DNA from: CAZHGD01 sp964531735
GTDB taxonomy: Bacteria > Armatimonadota > UBA10988
Direction: 5' to 3'
Assembly (NCBI GenBank): GCA_964531735.1
Contig: CAZHGD010000022.1
Span: 1 to 59,141 of the forward strand
Length of the DNA: 59,141 nucleotides
In this document: piece by piece, positions 1-8,439 of the stretch
Numbering within the stretch: position 1 is the first letter of the stretch
Layout: every line of letters begins with the position of its first letter
Notes under the pieces: generated by a model
What the model was told of the DNA's origin: nothing
The model's input: only the letters and a program-made list of their open reading frames with translations
Databases searched by the model: none
Made by a program: the position numbers and the translations under genes

Positions 1-2266
1 GTCCGAGCACCGTGCGGCCGTCCTTGACGATCGCGCAGAACAAGCCCGCGCTCAGGTGTCCGGCATCGTCGTCGCGGCCGTCCACGGTGAGCACATCGCC
101 GTCGGTCAGGGCCAAGGGGCCGCTCCAGCCGTCGACGTAGTCGTCGGTGTGGGCCGCCTGCCGGCCGTTGACGAATAGCGTGGCATGGTTGTCGCCGCAG
201 AGCCGCGCGGCGAAGGTGCCGGTCCCGCCTTGCCAGACCGCCTTGAACGACACCTTCGGGCTGTCCTCCGTCGACCAGACCCAACGGCCCTCGAAGCCGC
301 CCGGATAGCGCCGCACGCCGTCGGTGGCCGGCGTGGCGGCGCGACCGAAGAACGCCCCGACCCCGCCCGCGGCGTTGCTCCGCGGCGGGGCGGTGCGACC
401 GGCCTTGGCCTCGGCGGCGGTCAGGCCGAAGATCTCGCGCACGGCCAGATCCAGCTCGGCGTCGTCGCTGCCGGCGCGGTCACTGGCCTCGGGCAGGCTG
501 CCGACGGCGATGACCACGCCGCCCGCGCGGTAGAAGGCCAGCGCCTGCTGCATGGTGGACCAACGCACGGCGGCCATGTCGGGCAGGACCAGCACGCGGT
601 AGGCTTCGCCACTCACCGTGAGCTGCCGATCGGCCACGCTGGCCCGCTCCAGCGACTCATGGTCGATGAAGTCGAAGTCGACGCCCTGACCGAACAGGTC
701 GCGCCCAAGGCCGAAGGCGGTCGGCGTCGGGTTGTCACCCAGGCCCGCTTCCAGCGGCGCCACCGGGTACATGATGGCCACGTCGCAGCGGTGGACGCCC
801 TGGCTGACCAGGTAGCTCAGGCGCTCGAAGTACTTCAGCCAGGGGCCCATGTGGTCCCAGTAGGGCATGCGGAAGTGGAAGCAGGGCGGCGCCCATTCCC
901 AGAAGCCGCCGTGGGTGCTGTAGTACAGCCCGTGCAGGTTGACCAGGTTGCAGCCGAAGATGAGGTTCTCGCGCGTGGCCGCCGTGATCTGCGCCAGACC
1001 GGTGCCCCAGCCGCTGGAATGGTAGCCCTCCAGCCAGACCCGCGGGCGCTGGTAGAGGTGCGCGATGGAGCTGGACACCTTGCCCTTGATCAGGTCGGCG
1101 CCCAGACCCGGCGTGTCGTGCCCCGGCGCGGTGTACCAGCGCGTGGCGCGGAAGTAGTCGCCGAACTCGCGCGGGTTCAGCCCGCGGCTGCCCGGGTCAC
1201 ACGCGTAGATCATGCCGCGGCGCTGCTGCCAGTCGAAGGTGGGCCGGAAGTAGCCGGCCTCGGTCAGCGCCATGGTCACGTCGGTGTAGTCGAGCCGGAT
1301 CTTGGCCGTGCGCGGCCCCAGGTCCACGAACAGGGCCGGCAACACCGTCAGCAGGTCGTAGCCCTTGCGCCGAGCGAACTCCTCGGGCAGCCGGGCCGTC
1401 CAGAGGTGACCCGAGACGCCGAAGGTCAGCTCGTCGGAGAAGAAGTAGTTCAGCCCCTGCGCACCGAGTCCGGGACTGTGGTCCTCGAACGGCTGGAACC
1501 AGCGGGCAACCACCTGCCGGCCGACCTCCGGGTTCATCGGGTCGATGGAGTGCGGGTTGACCACCGCCAGGACGGTGATCACCTGCCACTCGCCCGGCGG
1601 CACCGGCCAGGTCAGGCGCCCATCGCGGAGCCGATCGCGCAGGTCGATACCGGCCTGGCCGTTCAGGCGCCCGCCGGCTGACGGATAGGCCATCGCGCAG
1701 ATCGTGCCCGCCGGCAGCTCTGTGGTGAACGTCTGCTCGCCGGTCACCCGGTGCACGCGATGCTCCAGCGTGGCGCCGCGCAGGCGCGGATCGGCGCGGA
1801 TGTCGTCGGTCCAGTAGCCGTGGCCGGCCCAGGCCAGCGTGTAGTCGCTCAGCCCGATGGGCAGGTGACGCCGCCGGCACTCGGCGACGGTGAACTGCCA
1901 CAGCTCCCACCAGGCCGGCGATAACAGCGGCGGATCGGTGGGATAGGTCGGCCCGTAGTGCGGCGTGCCCACGGTGCCATGGGCGTAGTTGACCTGGAGC
2001 CCGCTGACGCCCTTGGCCTGAAGCTGGTCCAACTGCCAGACGATCCGCTCACGCGTGAGCGGGTCGCCCTGCCACCACCAGAACGGCACTTCGCCATAGC
2101 CCGGCGGCGGCGAGGCGAAGCCTGGGCGCGCGTCGAGCTGCGGATCGCGGCTGGGGATGCCGGGCGCGTCGGGCGGATAGGGCGGCAAGCGCGCCGGGTC
2201 GCTCTCGGCGGCATAGCCGGGCAGACCGGCCACGCCCAGGCCCAGCAGCAACAGTGACCAACACAT
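1..2266 (-). CDS. GH106-like glycoside hydrolase (alpha-L-rhamnosidase family), partial
   Basis: The gene reads leftward and runs off the window start, so only the first 755 residues are present. ATG at 2266 follows a GGGAGGG ribosome site. Residues 1-20 form a signal peptide (MCWSLLLLGLGVAGLPGYAA), so the enzyme is exported. Near residue 55 comes FWWWQGDPLTRERI, followed by LDQLQAKGVSGLQV, the entry motif of the GH106 barrel. Further in are FFSDELTFG and EFARRKGYDL, also typical of that family. The visible C-terminal part looks like a beta-sandwich (GGFEGRWVW, LFVNGRQAAH). GH106 enzymes remove terminal rhamnose from pectin or similar glycans; the exact substrate here is inferred. Members are usually about 900-1100 residues, so the missing tail is probably 150-350 residues. 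Confidence 0.8.
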   Translation of the reverse strand, partial: MCWSLLLLGLGVAGLPGYAAESDPARLPPYPPDAPGIPSRDPQLDARPGFASPPPGYGEVPFWWWQGDPLTRERIVWQLDQLQAKGVSGLQVNYAHGTVGTPHYGPTYPTDPPLLSPAWWELWQFTVAECRRRHLPIGLSDYTLAWAGHGYWTDDIRADPRLRGATLEHRVHRVTGEQTFTTELPAGTICAMAYPSAGGRLNGQAGIDLRDRLRDGRLTWPVPPGEWQVITVLAVVNPHSIDPMNPEVGRQVVARWFQPFEDHSPGLGAQGLNYFFSDELTFGVSGHLWTARLPEEFARRKGYDLLTVLPALFVDLGPRTAKIRLDYTDVTMALTEAGYFRPTFDWQQRRGMIYACDPGSRGLNPREFGDYFRATRWYTAPGHDTPGLGADLIKGKVSSSIAHLYQRPRVWLEGYHSSGWGTGLAQITAATRENLIFGCNLVNLHGLYYSTHGGFWEWAPPCFHFRMPYWDHMGPWLKYFERLSYLVSQGVHRCDVAIMYPVAPLEAGLGDNPTPTAFGLGRDLFGQGVDFDFIDHESLERASVADRQLTVSGEAYRVLVLPDMAAVRWSTMQQALAFYRAGGVVIAVGSLPEASDRAGSDDAELDLAVREIFGLTAAEAKAGRTAPPRSNAAGGVGAFFGRAATPATDGVRRYPGGFEGRWVWSTEDSPKVSFKAVWQGGTGTFAARLCGDNHATLFVNGRQAAHTDDYVDGWSGPLALTDGDVLTVDGRDDDAGHLSAGLFCAIVKDGRTVLG

Positions 2267-2296
2267 CGCGCCCTCCCAGGTTCGCCGCAGTGACGG

Positions 2297-2330
2297 CACC
2301 GCCCGGTGTGGCCAGGCACGCCGGGCGGTG
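2297..2330. terminator. Intergenic hairpin between isomerase and GH106 genes
   Basis: CACCGCCCGG at 2297-2306 pairs perfectly with CCGGGCGGTG at 2321-2330 around a 14-base loop. It lies in the 82-base gap between two leftward genes. There is no T-run, so it may be an RNA-stabilising or attenuating hairpin rather than a simple intrinsic terminator. Confidence 0.4.
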
Positions 2331-2348
2331 GCACAGCAGGCCGATAGC

Positions 2349-3113
2349 CTAAGGCACCAGGCCCTGGGCGCGCAGATAGGCCACCGACTGCGCGACTTCG
2401 TCCTTGCGGCCGGCCTCGTCGGGATCGTGCCCGGCGATGCCTTCCAGCTCCATGGTGAACGGGCCGTGGAAGCCGCGTGCATTGAGCCGCGCGAAGATGG
2501 CGGGGAAGTCGACCACGCCCTGGCCGAGCGGCGGGAAGTAGTGGGTCTTGAAGCCGCCGTTCGTGTCCTTGAGGTGGACCGACAGCACGTGGTCGGCCGC
2601 CTTGCCGATCTCGGCCACGGCGTCGGCGCCCTCGTTGTAGTAGTAGATGTTGGCGCAGTCGAAGTTGACGCCGATCCCCGGATGGTTCAGGGCGGCCATG
2701 GTGGCGACCATCTTGTCGCCGTTGTCGCACAAGTCGGGATGGGTCTCCATGGCGATGCGGACGCCGGCCGCGACCGCCTTGTCGCCCACCGCGCGCAACC
2801 GCTCATAGACCGCCTCCAGCGGCTGGTCACCCGCCTTGGCGCTGACGAATACCACCTTGACGCCCAGCAGGTTGGCCGCCTCGAACACAGCGTCGAAGCG
2901 CTCGGCCAGGTTGGGATCGTCACAGGGGCACGGCGCCTGCACCGTCGCCGGCGTCAGGCCGTAAGGCGCGAACCGCTCCTTGACCGCAGCCACCTGGTCG
3001 AGCGCCGGTACGCCGATTTCGACACAGCGGATGCCCAGCTCGACCAGGTGCGGCAGCGCCGCCTCCTGGTAGCGGCCGTAGCTGTAGAGGTTGCACGACA
3101 GGATGTTGTCCAC
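2349..3113 (-). CDS. Sugar phosphate isomerase/epimerase (AP endonuclease 2-like TIM barrel)
   Basis: This 254-residue cytoplasmic protein starts with GTG at 3113 (VDNILSCNLYSYG). It has the single-domain TIM barrel of the xylose isomerase-like / AP endonuclease 2 superfamily. Metal-site signatures are AMETHPD near residue 140 (Glu), VNFDCANIYY (Asp), VHLKDT (His) and FTMELEG close to the C-terminus (Glu). Such enzymes interconvert ketoses or hydroxypyruvate-type substrates in sugar catabolism. Downstream, on the same strand, is the GH106-like gene, which suggests a role with released sugars, but the substrate cannot be read from the sequence. It is the usual length for the family. Confidence 0.85.
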   Translation of the reverse strand: MDNILSCNLYSYGRYQEAALPHLVELGIRCVEIGVPALDQVAAVKERFAPYGLTPATVQAPCPCDDPNLAERFDAVFEAANLLGVKVVFVSAKAGDQPLEAVYERLRAVGDKAVAAGVRIAMETHPDLCDNGDKMVATMAALNHPGIGVNFDCANIYYYNEGADAVAEIGKAADHVLSVHLKDTNGGFKTHYFPPLGQGVVDFPAIFARLNARGFHGPFTMELEGIAGHDPDEAGRKDEVAQSVAYLRAQGLVP

Positions 3114-3208
3114 AATCGACTCCCGCGCGGAGCGTAGCGGTGGCCCGGACTGTTGTCAACGGGCGGGCGCGACAGGCGCGCTTGAGGACACCTGCGCGGT
3201 CCGGTTCA

Positions 3209-3346
3209 CGTGGGACCGGCGTCTCGCCGGTCTGGGCGTGCCCGCCAGGCGGCAGGCCGAACGCGACCATCTGCGACCGCTGGAACGGCCATGCGCACGA
3301 GCCACCCGCGCGTCGGGAGACAGACCGGCGAGACGCCGGTCCCACG
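3209..3346. repeat. BIME-like paired inverted repeat, copy A
   Basis: Two 26-base arms (3209-3234 and 3321-3346) are perfect inverted repeats of each other. Each arm also contains its own palindrome, ACCGGCGTCTCGCCGGT. The 86-base spacer is unrelated to that of the second copy at 27272-27409. The arrangement is that of two REP units facing each other (a BIME). It fills the 273-base gap between the isomerase and ADP-ribosylglycohydrolase genes. Short open frames across it (GTGVSPV and TGETPVPR type) are translation artefacts of the repeat. Confidence 0.8.
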
Positions 3347-3386
3347 AGCGCGCGTCGTTGCACCCGATGGAGCTCACCCCGGCAGC

Positions 3387-4757
3387 CTACTCGGCCACCC
3401 GACGCATCAGCTCCACCGTCTCCTTGGCCACGGCCGCGATGCTGACCTGGTGGTAGCCGGCGACGCCGGTCTGGAGCTTGTCGTTCAGCGGGCCAATCCA
3501 CTTGTCGGGCAGCCGCTGCGCGCCCAGCACCAGGCCGACGATGCTGCCGACGGTGGCGCCGTTGCAGTCGGTGTCGAAGCCGGGCATGACCGCGTAGCAG
3601 ATGCTCCGCTCGTAGTCGAGCGCGCCCCACAGCAGGCCCACCGCGACGATCTCGGCGTTGCTGATGGTGTGGCACCAATCGTGGCCGCGGTTCTCGTCCC
3701 AGCGCGCGCAGACGGCGGCGATGGCGTCGTCATAGCCGGCGCCCGCCTGGTGCAGCGACAGAATGCCTTCGACGCGCTCGGTCAGCCGGCTGGTGGCCGG
3801 CACCTGCGCCAGCCCGGCGCGAATGATGGTGGGCAGGTCGTCGCACACGTAGGCCGCGGCCAGCATGGCCGCCACCCACATCTCGCCGTAGATGCCGTTC
3901 TTGACGTGGCTGATCGAGGCGTCGCGCCAGGCGAAGTCGGCGGCCAGTTCGGGATTGGCCGGGCAGACGTAGCCGAAGAAGTCGGCGCGGATCTGGGCGC
4001 CAATCCACTCGCGGTAGACGTTGCGCACCCAGGCGGAAGCCGGTGGCGCGAGCCCGGCAGCCAGGTTGCGGTAGGCCACGCGCTCGGCGGTGCAGACGTG
4101 AAACAGCGGTATGTTGCCCAGCCAGAAGCGGGCCACATCGGCCGGCGTGAAGTCACGGCCGTACTGCTTGACGATGGCCAGGCCGGTGGCAGTGTAGTTG
4201 GTGTCGTCATCCTCCACCATACCGTCGATGCCCTCTTCGTAGAGCGCTGGCCAGCCCAGGTTGAAGCCGCACTCCTTGGCCACCGCCGCGTCGGCGGTCA
4301 GCGAGAAGTAGCGGTCGAGCGGCCAACGGCCCTGCGCTTCGAGGTAGCGGCGGATCTGGTGGCTGCGCCGGCCCTCGACCGGCTTGCCCAGCAGACAGCC
4401 GGCGCAACGGCCGAGCCAGGCACCGAGCGCCTTGTCGGCCAAGACGTCTTCGGCGGGCACACCCGGCAGCGCCGGTGCCGCCGGCCGCTCGGCGCGTATG
4501 CCCGGCAGGTCCGACGGCTCACGATGCGAGTAGCCGGCCACCAGGGGCAACGTCTGGATCCGGTCGAGCAGCGCTTCGGCGCGCTGCTGGTGCTCTTCGA
4601 CCGCCAGGTCCAGGCCGGCCAGGGCCTCGAACTCGGCGGCCACCGGCGCCAGGTCGCGCCCCTCTTCGGTGGCCTGTAGCCGCTCGGTCTGCAGGTCGCC
4701 GAGGTTGATGAGCATCCACGGCGCGTTGCTCCAGTTGCTGCGCGAGACGGGGTACAT
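3387..4757 (-). CDS. ADP-ribosylglycohydrolase family protein
   Basis: The protein has 456 residues. ATG at 4757 follows AGGAGA seven bases upstream. The ADP-ribosylglycohydrolase fold starts near residue 103 (DKALGAWLGRCAGCLLGKPVEG). Binuclear metal ligands are visible in DDDTNYT at 183-189 and GFDTDCNGATVGS at 393-405, the two hallmark acidic clusters of the family. About 100 N-terminal residues are an extra helical region. Members hydrolyse ADP-ribose bonds on proteins or small molecules, but many bacterial versions in sugar-metabolism regions have unknown substrates, and this long form may act on an N-glycoside. There is no signal peptide, so it is cytoplasmic. Confidence 0.88.
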   Translation of the reverse strand: MYPVSRSNWSNAPWMLINLGDLQTERLQATEEGRDLAPVAAEFEALAGLDLAVEEHQQRAEALLDRIQTLPLVAGYSHREPSDLPGIRAERPAAPALPGVPAEDVLADKALGAWLGRCAGCLLGKPVEGRRSHQIRRYLEAQGRWPLDRYFSLTADAAVAKECGFNLGWPALYEEGIDGMVEDDDTNYTATGLAIVKQYGRDFTPADVARFWLGNIPLFHVCTAERVAYRNLAAGLAPPASAWVRNVYREWIGAQIRADFFGYVCPANPELAADFAWRDASISHVKNGIYGEMWVAAMLAAAYVCDDLPTIIRAGLAQVPATSRLTERVEGILSLHQAGAGYDDAIAAVCARWDENRGHDWCHTISNAEIVAVGLLWGALDYERSICYAVMPGFDTDCNGATVGSIVGLVLGAQRLPDKWIGPLNDKLQTGVAGYHQVSIAAVAKETVELMRRVAE

Positions 4758-4850
4758 GTACAGATCTCCTGCGGCGGGCCGACACCGGCGCGGACAGGTT
4801 ACGGCGGGCGGCCGAACGGGTCAACCCGGGCGCACCGCGCGACCGGTGGC

Positions 4851-6254
4851 TCAGCCCAGCGGTGCCACCGGGTCGTCGATGACGACGCCTTCGCTGGCCT
4901 CGTCGGTCACGGCCTGCTCCAGCGCCGCGCCGGCCGACCGCATCAGGGCCTCCGGCGTGTCACCCGACCGCGGGAAGACGGCGATGCCGAAGCAAGCCGC
5001 CAACCCCACGCCGGCCGGCAGGCGCCAGTGCGCGCTCATGTCGGCAAACCGAGCGGAGAGGCGCCGGCAGAGCACCACGGCCTGTTCGCCGGTGTGCGGC
5101 AGGAGCAGCACGAACCGGTCGGCGTCGTACCGCCCGATGCGGTCGATGCGCCGGGCGCCGTTGGTCAGCATGTCGGCCACCTGGCACATCACCCGGTCAC
5201 CCTCGGGGTCGCCCAAGGCATCGCGGTAGCCGGCCAGACCGTTGACTTCCATCAGGCACAGGCAGAGCTGCTGACCGTAGCGGCGGCAGCGCGCCGATTC
5301 CTCGTCGAGGCGCTCCATGATGTAGTGACGGGTGTAGAGCCCGGTCACCTCGTCCTTGATGGTCTCTTCCTCGACGCGCCGCACATAGTGCTCGAGTTGG
5401 CTCTCGATGCTGCGTAGTTGCCGCCGCATGACCGCGCGCTCTTCGGTCAGCATGGCGTCCTTCATGGCCTTCAGCGCGCGCCGCAAGAGGTGCGACACGT
5501 GGCTGATGCTGTAGCCCAGCTTGCCGGCGATCTCGGTCTTCGACAGATCGTTGAAGAAGAAATCGTAGACCACCTGCCGCTCGGCGCTACGCAGCTTTTC
5601 GATGGCCTCTTCGAGCGCCAGGCGCTCGACAATGGGGAAATCGTCACCGTCGCCGCCGGCCGGCCGCGCCCGTTCGCGCTCGACCGGGGCAAAGGTGCTG
5701 TCCGGATCGTCCGGTGACGGCTGCTCGAGCGAGCTGACCCGGAACACATCACGGGTCCGCACCGCCTCGGCCACCTGCTGGTCGGGCAGGTTCAGGTCCT
5801 GCGCAATCTCGGTGACCGTCGGCTCGCGCCCCAGCCGCTGGTGCAGGCGCGCCATGGCCTTGTTGATCTTCTGATTGAGATCGTGCAGCCAGCCCGGCTC
5901 GCGAATCAGCTTGCCCCGGTCGCGCAGGTAGTGCTGAATCGAGCCCTGCACCGCGTGTGAGGCGTAGGTGGTGAACTTCACGCCGCGGGTGACATCGAAC
6001 ATCTCGACGGCGTTGATCAGGCCGATGTAGCCTTCCTGCGCGATGTCGTCCACCGGCTCACCGGTGAACCGGTAGCGGTGGGCGATGCTCTCCACCAAGT
6101 CCATGCAGGCCAGCACGATTTCGTCGCGTAGCGCGGAACTCCGCGTGCGACTGTACTCCTGCAACAGCGGCATCAGTGGATCGGCGGCTCGGTCGGTCAC
6201 CAGTTCACCCGTTCTCGATTGGTCAGCGGCTGGTCGTGATCCATTAGCAGACAT
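4851..6254 (-). CDS. Sigma-70 family factor fused to a degenerate GGDEF domain
   Basis: The protein has 467 residues from ATG at 6254; GTG at 6299 or 6296 could add about 15 residues. Residues 41-110 are sigma region 2 (DDIAQEGYIGLINAVEMFD, KFTTYASHAVQGSI), 117-195 region 3 and 208-262 region 4 (RQVVYDFFF, KTEIAGKLGYSISHVSHLLRRAL). This is a group 3 (SigB/SigF/FliA-like) layout. A helical linker (266-300) leads to a GGDEF domain at about 301-450, starting DEVTGLYTRHY. The catalytic GGDEF motif is replaced by DADRF (377-381), and the metal-binding D-x-D is EVN, so cyclase activity is very unlikely. The inferred role is a promoter-specific sigma factor whose activity depends on a nucleotide-binding or dimerising pseudo-cyclase. 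Confidence 0.9.
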   Translation of the reverse strand: MSANGSRPAADQSRTGELVTDRAADPLMPLLQEYSRTRSSALRDEIVLACMDLVESIAHRYRFTGEPVDDIAQEGYIGLINAVEMFDVTRGVKFTTYASHAVQGSIQHYLRDRGKLIREPGWLHDLNQKINKAMARLHQRLGREPTVTEIAQDLNLPDQQVAEAVRTRDVFRVSSLEQPSPDDPDSTFAPVERERARPAGGDGDDFPIVERLALEEAIEKLRSAERQVVYDFFFNDLSKTEIAGKLGYSISHVSHLLRRALKAMKDAMLTEERAVMRRQLRSIESQLEHYVRRVEEETIKDEVTGLYTRHYIMERLDEESARCRRYGQQLCLCLMEVNGLAGYRDALGDPEGDRVMCQVADMLTNGARRIDRIGRYDADRFVLLLPHTGEQAVVLCRRLSARFADMSAHWRLPAGVGLAACFGIAVFPRSGDTPEALMRSAGAALEQAVTDEASEGVVIDDPVAPLG

Positions 6255-6312
6255 TCGCGATCTGGCGGAAGTTCCTCCCTCGCCGCGCCGGCGCACCACG
6301 CGGCCCGCGCTG

Positions 6313-6321
6313 TGCTATACT
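6313..6321 (+). promoter_or_regulatory. Extended -10 promoter element of the beta-helix gene
   Basis: TGCTATACT matches the extended -10 consensus TGnTATAAT with one mismatch and sits 30 bases before ATG 6351. No clear -35 is present, as is usual for extended -10 promoters. A similar TGCTATGCT precedes the RibD_C gene at 35174. Confidence 0.5.
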
Positions 6322-6350
6322 CCGCGCCCGACAGACGCAAGGTGACCGCC

Positions 6351-8399
6351 ATGGACCTGTACCTCTCCCCTGCCGGCCGCGACCAGTGGTCCGGCCGTCT
6401 CCCCCAGCCGGCTGCCGATGGCAGCGATGGACCACTACTCACTGTGGCCCGCGCGCGCGACCGCGTCCGGGAACTCAAGCAGCACGCCGCCCTCGACGGG
6501 CCGGTGACCGTCTGGCTGCGCGGCGGCAGCTACCCGCTGCGCGAGCCGGTGGTGTTCGGCCCGGCCGACTCCGGTGCCGTGACCTACGCGGCCTATCCGG
6601 GCGAGACGCCGGTGCTCGACGGCGGCCGCGCGGTGACCGGCTGGCGCGAAGAGATCGTCAACGGCCGCACCGCCTGGGTGGTCGACCTGCCCGAGGTGGC
6701 CGCGGGGCGCTGGCACTTCCGGCAGTTGTTCGTCGACGGCGTGCGCCGCCCGCGCGCCCGACTGCCCAAGGGCGACTTCTACTGGATCGAGTCGGCCCCC
6801 GAGACGCCGCTGACGGCGCAGCTCTTCGAGGGCTCGGACGTGTTCGTCTGCCGCGATGGCGACGTCGCCGCCTGGTCGAACCTGAGCGACGTCGAAGTGG
6901 TCGTGACGCACTTCTGGATCGAGGAGCGACTGCCGATCGAGTCGTTCGACCCGGCGACGCGCACCGTCCGCACGACGTACCGCAGCACGTTCTGCCTCAA
7001 GGACGACTTCCAGCCGCGGTATGCGCGCTACTACGTCGAGAACGTGTTCGAGGCACTGAGCGAACCGGGCGAGTGGTACCTGGATCGCCGGACCGGCCGG
7101 CTGACCTATCTGCCGCTGCCCGGCGAGACCATCGAGGCCACCACGGTGGTCGCACCGCAGCCGCTGCAACTGCTCAAACTGGTGGGTGATCCCGACGCCG
7201 GGCAGTACGTGGAGCACTTGCGGTTCGTCGGCCTGACCTTCCAGCACAGCGACTGGCTCAACGGCGTCATCATTCCCGACCAGCAGCACGCCGCGCACGA
7301 CAAGCCGTTCATCAACGCCTACCAGGGCGCCTTCACCACACCGGGCACCATCTACCTGGAGGGCGCGCGCTACTGCGCCATCGAGGACTGCACCATCCAG
7401 CACGTCGGCTGGTACGGCGTGGAACTGGCCGACGGTTGCCGTGGCAACCGCGTGGTGGGCAACGAGCTGGTCGACCTCGGCGCCGGCGGCGTGAAGCTCA
7501 ACGGCGCCACGGCCGATGGCCCGCGCTGCCGGCAGACCGGCGACAACCGGGTCACCGACAACCACATCAGCGGCGGCGGCCGCGTCTTCCACAGCGCCAC
7601 GGGCATTCTCTGCCGGCACTCGTTCGGCAACCGGCTCTGCCACAACCACATCCATGACCTGTTCTACAGCGGCATCTCCTGCGGCTGGGTGTGGGGCTAC
7701 GGCGAGAACGTGGCGCGCGACAACCTCATCGATCACAACCACATTCACGATCTGGGTCAGGGCCTGCTCTCGGACATGGGCGGCGTCTACACGCTCGGCG
7801 TGCAGCCCGGCACCACCATCCGCGGCAACCTGATCCACGACATCGAGCGGCTGAACTACGGCGGCTGGGCCATCTACCCCGACGAGGGCAGCTCGCACCT
7901 GATCATCGAGAACAACGTCTGCTACCGCACCGATTCGCAGGTCTTCCACCAGCACTACGGGCGCGAGAACACCATCCGCAACAACCTGTTCGCCTTCGGC
8001 GCCGAGGCGGTGACCACCGTGTCGCGCCCGGTGGACGATCATCTGGCGGTGGTCTTCGAGCGCAACATCCTCATCGCCGACGGTTCGCCGATCTTCACTG
8101 CCGGCGGCGCGCTGCAGGTCGACCGGCCCGATCACGCCAGCGACCTCAACCTGGTCTGGGACCTGTCGGGCCGCGAACCGGTATTCCGCGCCAAGGTCGC
8201 CGGCGAGCAGCGCGACCTGTCGCTGGCCGAGTGGCAGGCGCTCGGACTCGACCAACACTCCGTGATGGCCGACCCGGGTTGCGCCGACCCGCGCCAGGGC
8301 GACTTCACGCTGCCGGACGACTCGCCCGCCTACGCGCTGGGCTTCCAGCCCATCGACCTGAGCCAGGTCGGGCCGCGACCGCGCGAGGAACGGGACTGA
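6351..8399 (+). CDS. Right-handed parallel beta-helix protein, GH141-like
   Basis: The 682-residue protein starts at ATG 6351 behind AAGGTGA. It opens with DLYLSPAGRDQWSG, then TVWLRGGSYPLREPVVF and YAAYPGETPVLDGG, the N-terminal pattern of secreted-type beta-helix proteins related to GH141 (alpha-L-fucosidase or xylanase). From about residue 280 there are successive short N-rich coils (GNRVVGNELVDLG, DNRVTDNHISGGG, NRLCHNHIHDL, DNLIDHNHIHDLG), the pectate-lyase-type PbH1 repeats. There is no signal peptide, so it appears cytoplasmic, unlike the second beta-helix protein at 50218-52431. It is divergent from the sigma factor gene. Activity as a glycosidase or lyase is inferred from the fold alone. 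Confidence 0.8.
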   Translation: MDLYLSPAGRDQWSGRLPQPAADGSDGPLLTVARARDRVRELKQHAALDGPVTVWLRGGSYPLREPVVFGPADSGAVTYAAYPGETPVLDGGRAVTGWREEIVNGRTAWVVDLPEVAAGRWHFRQLFVDGVRRPRARLPKGDFYWIESAPETPLTAQLFEGSDVFVCRDGDVAAWSNLSDVEVVVTHFWIEERLPIESFDPATRTVRTTYRSTFCLKDDFQPRYARYYVENVFEALSEPGEWYLDRRTGRLTYLPLPGETIEATTVVAPQPLQLLKLVGDPDAGQYVEHLRFVGLTFQHSDWLNGVIIPDQQHAAHDKPFINAYQGAFTTPGTIYLEGARYCAIEDCTIQHVGWYGVELADGCRGNRVVGNELVDLGAGGVKLNGATADGPRCRQTGDNRVTDNHISGGGRVFHSATGILCRHSFGNRLCHNHIHDLFYSGISCGWVWGYGENVARDNLIDHNHIHDLGQGLLSDMGGVYTLGVQPGTTIRGNLIHDIERLNYGGWAIYPDEGSSHLIIENNVCYRTDSQVFHQHYGRENTIRNNLFAFGAEAVTTVSRPVDDHLAVVFERNILIADGSPIFTAGGALQVDRPDHASDLNLVWDLSGREPVFRAKVAGEQRDLSLAEWQALGLDQHSVMADPGCADPRQGDFTLPDDSPAYALGFQPIDLSQVGPRPREERD

Positions 8400-8412
8400 C
8401 GGCCTGTCCGGC

Positions 8413-8437
8413 GGGGGGCCAGCGTGACTGGCCCTCC
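8413..8437. terminator. Hairpin between convergent genes
   Basis: GGGGGGCCAG pairs with CTGGCCCTCC around a CGTGA loop, giving ten pairs with one G-U. It sits in the 40-base gap between two converging stop codons, where a bidirectional terminator is expected. There is no T-run. Confidence 0.5.
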
Positions 8438-8439
8438 GC

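Noticed and set aside
3091..3456. Short open frames encoding GTGVSPV and TGETPVPR-like peptides
   Set aside because: They are translations of the paired inverted repeat and recur at the second copy; no ribosome sites.
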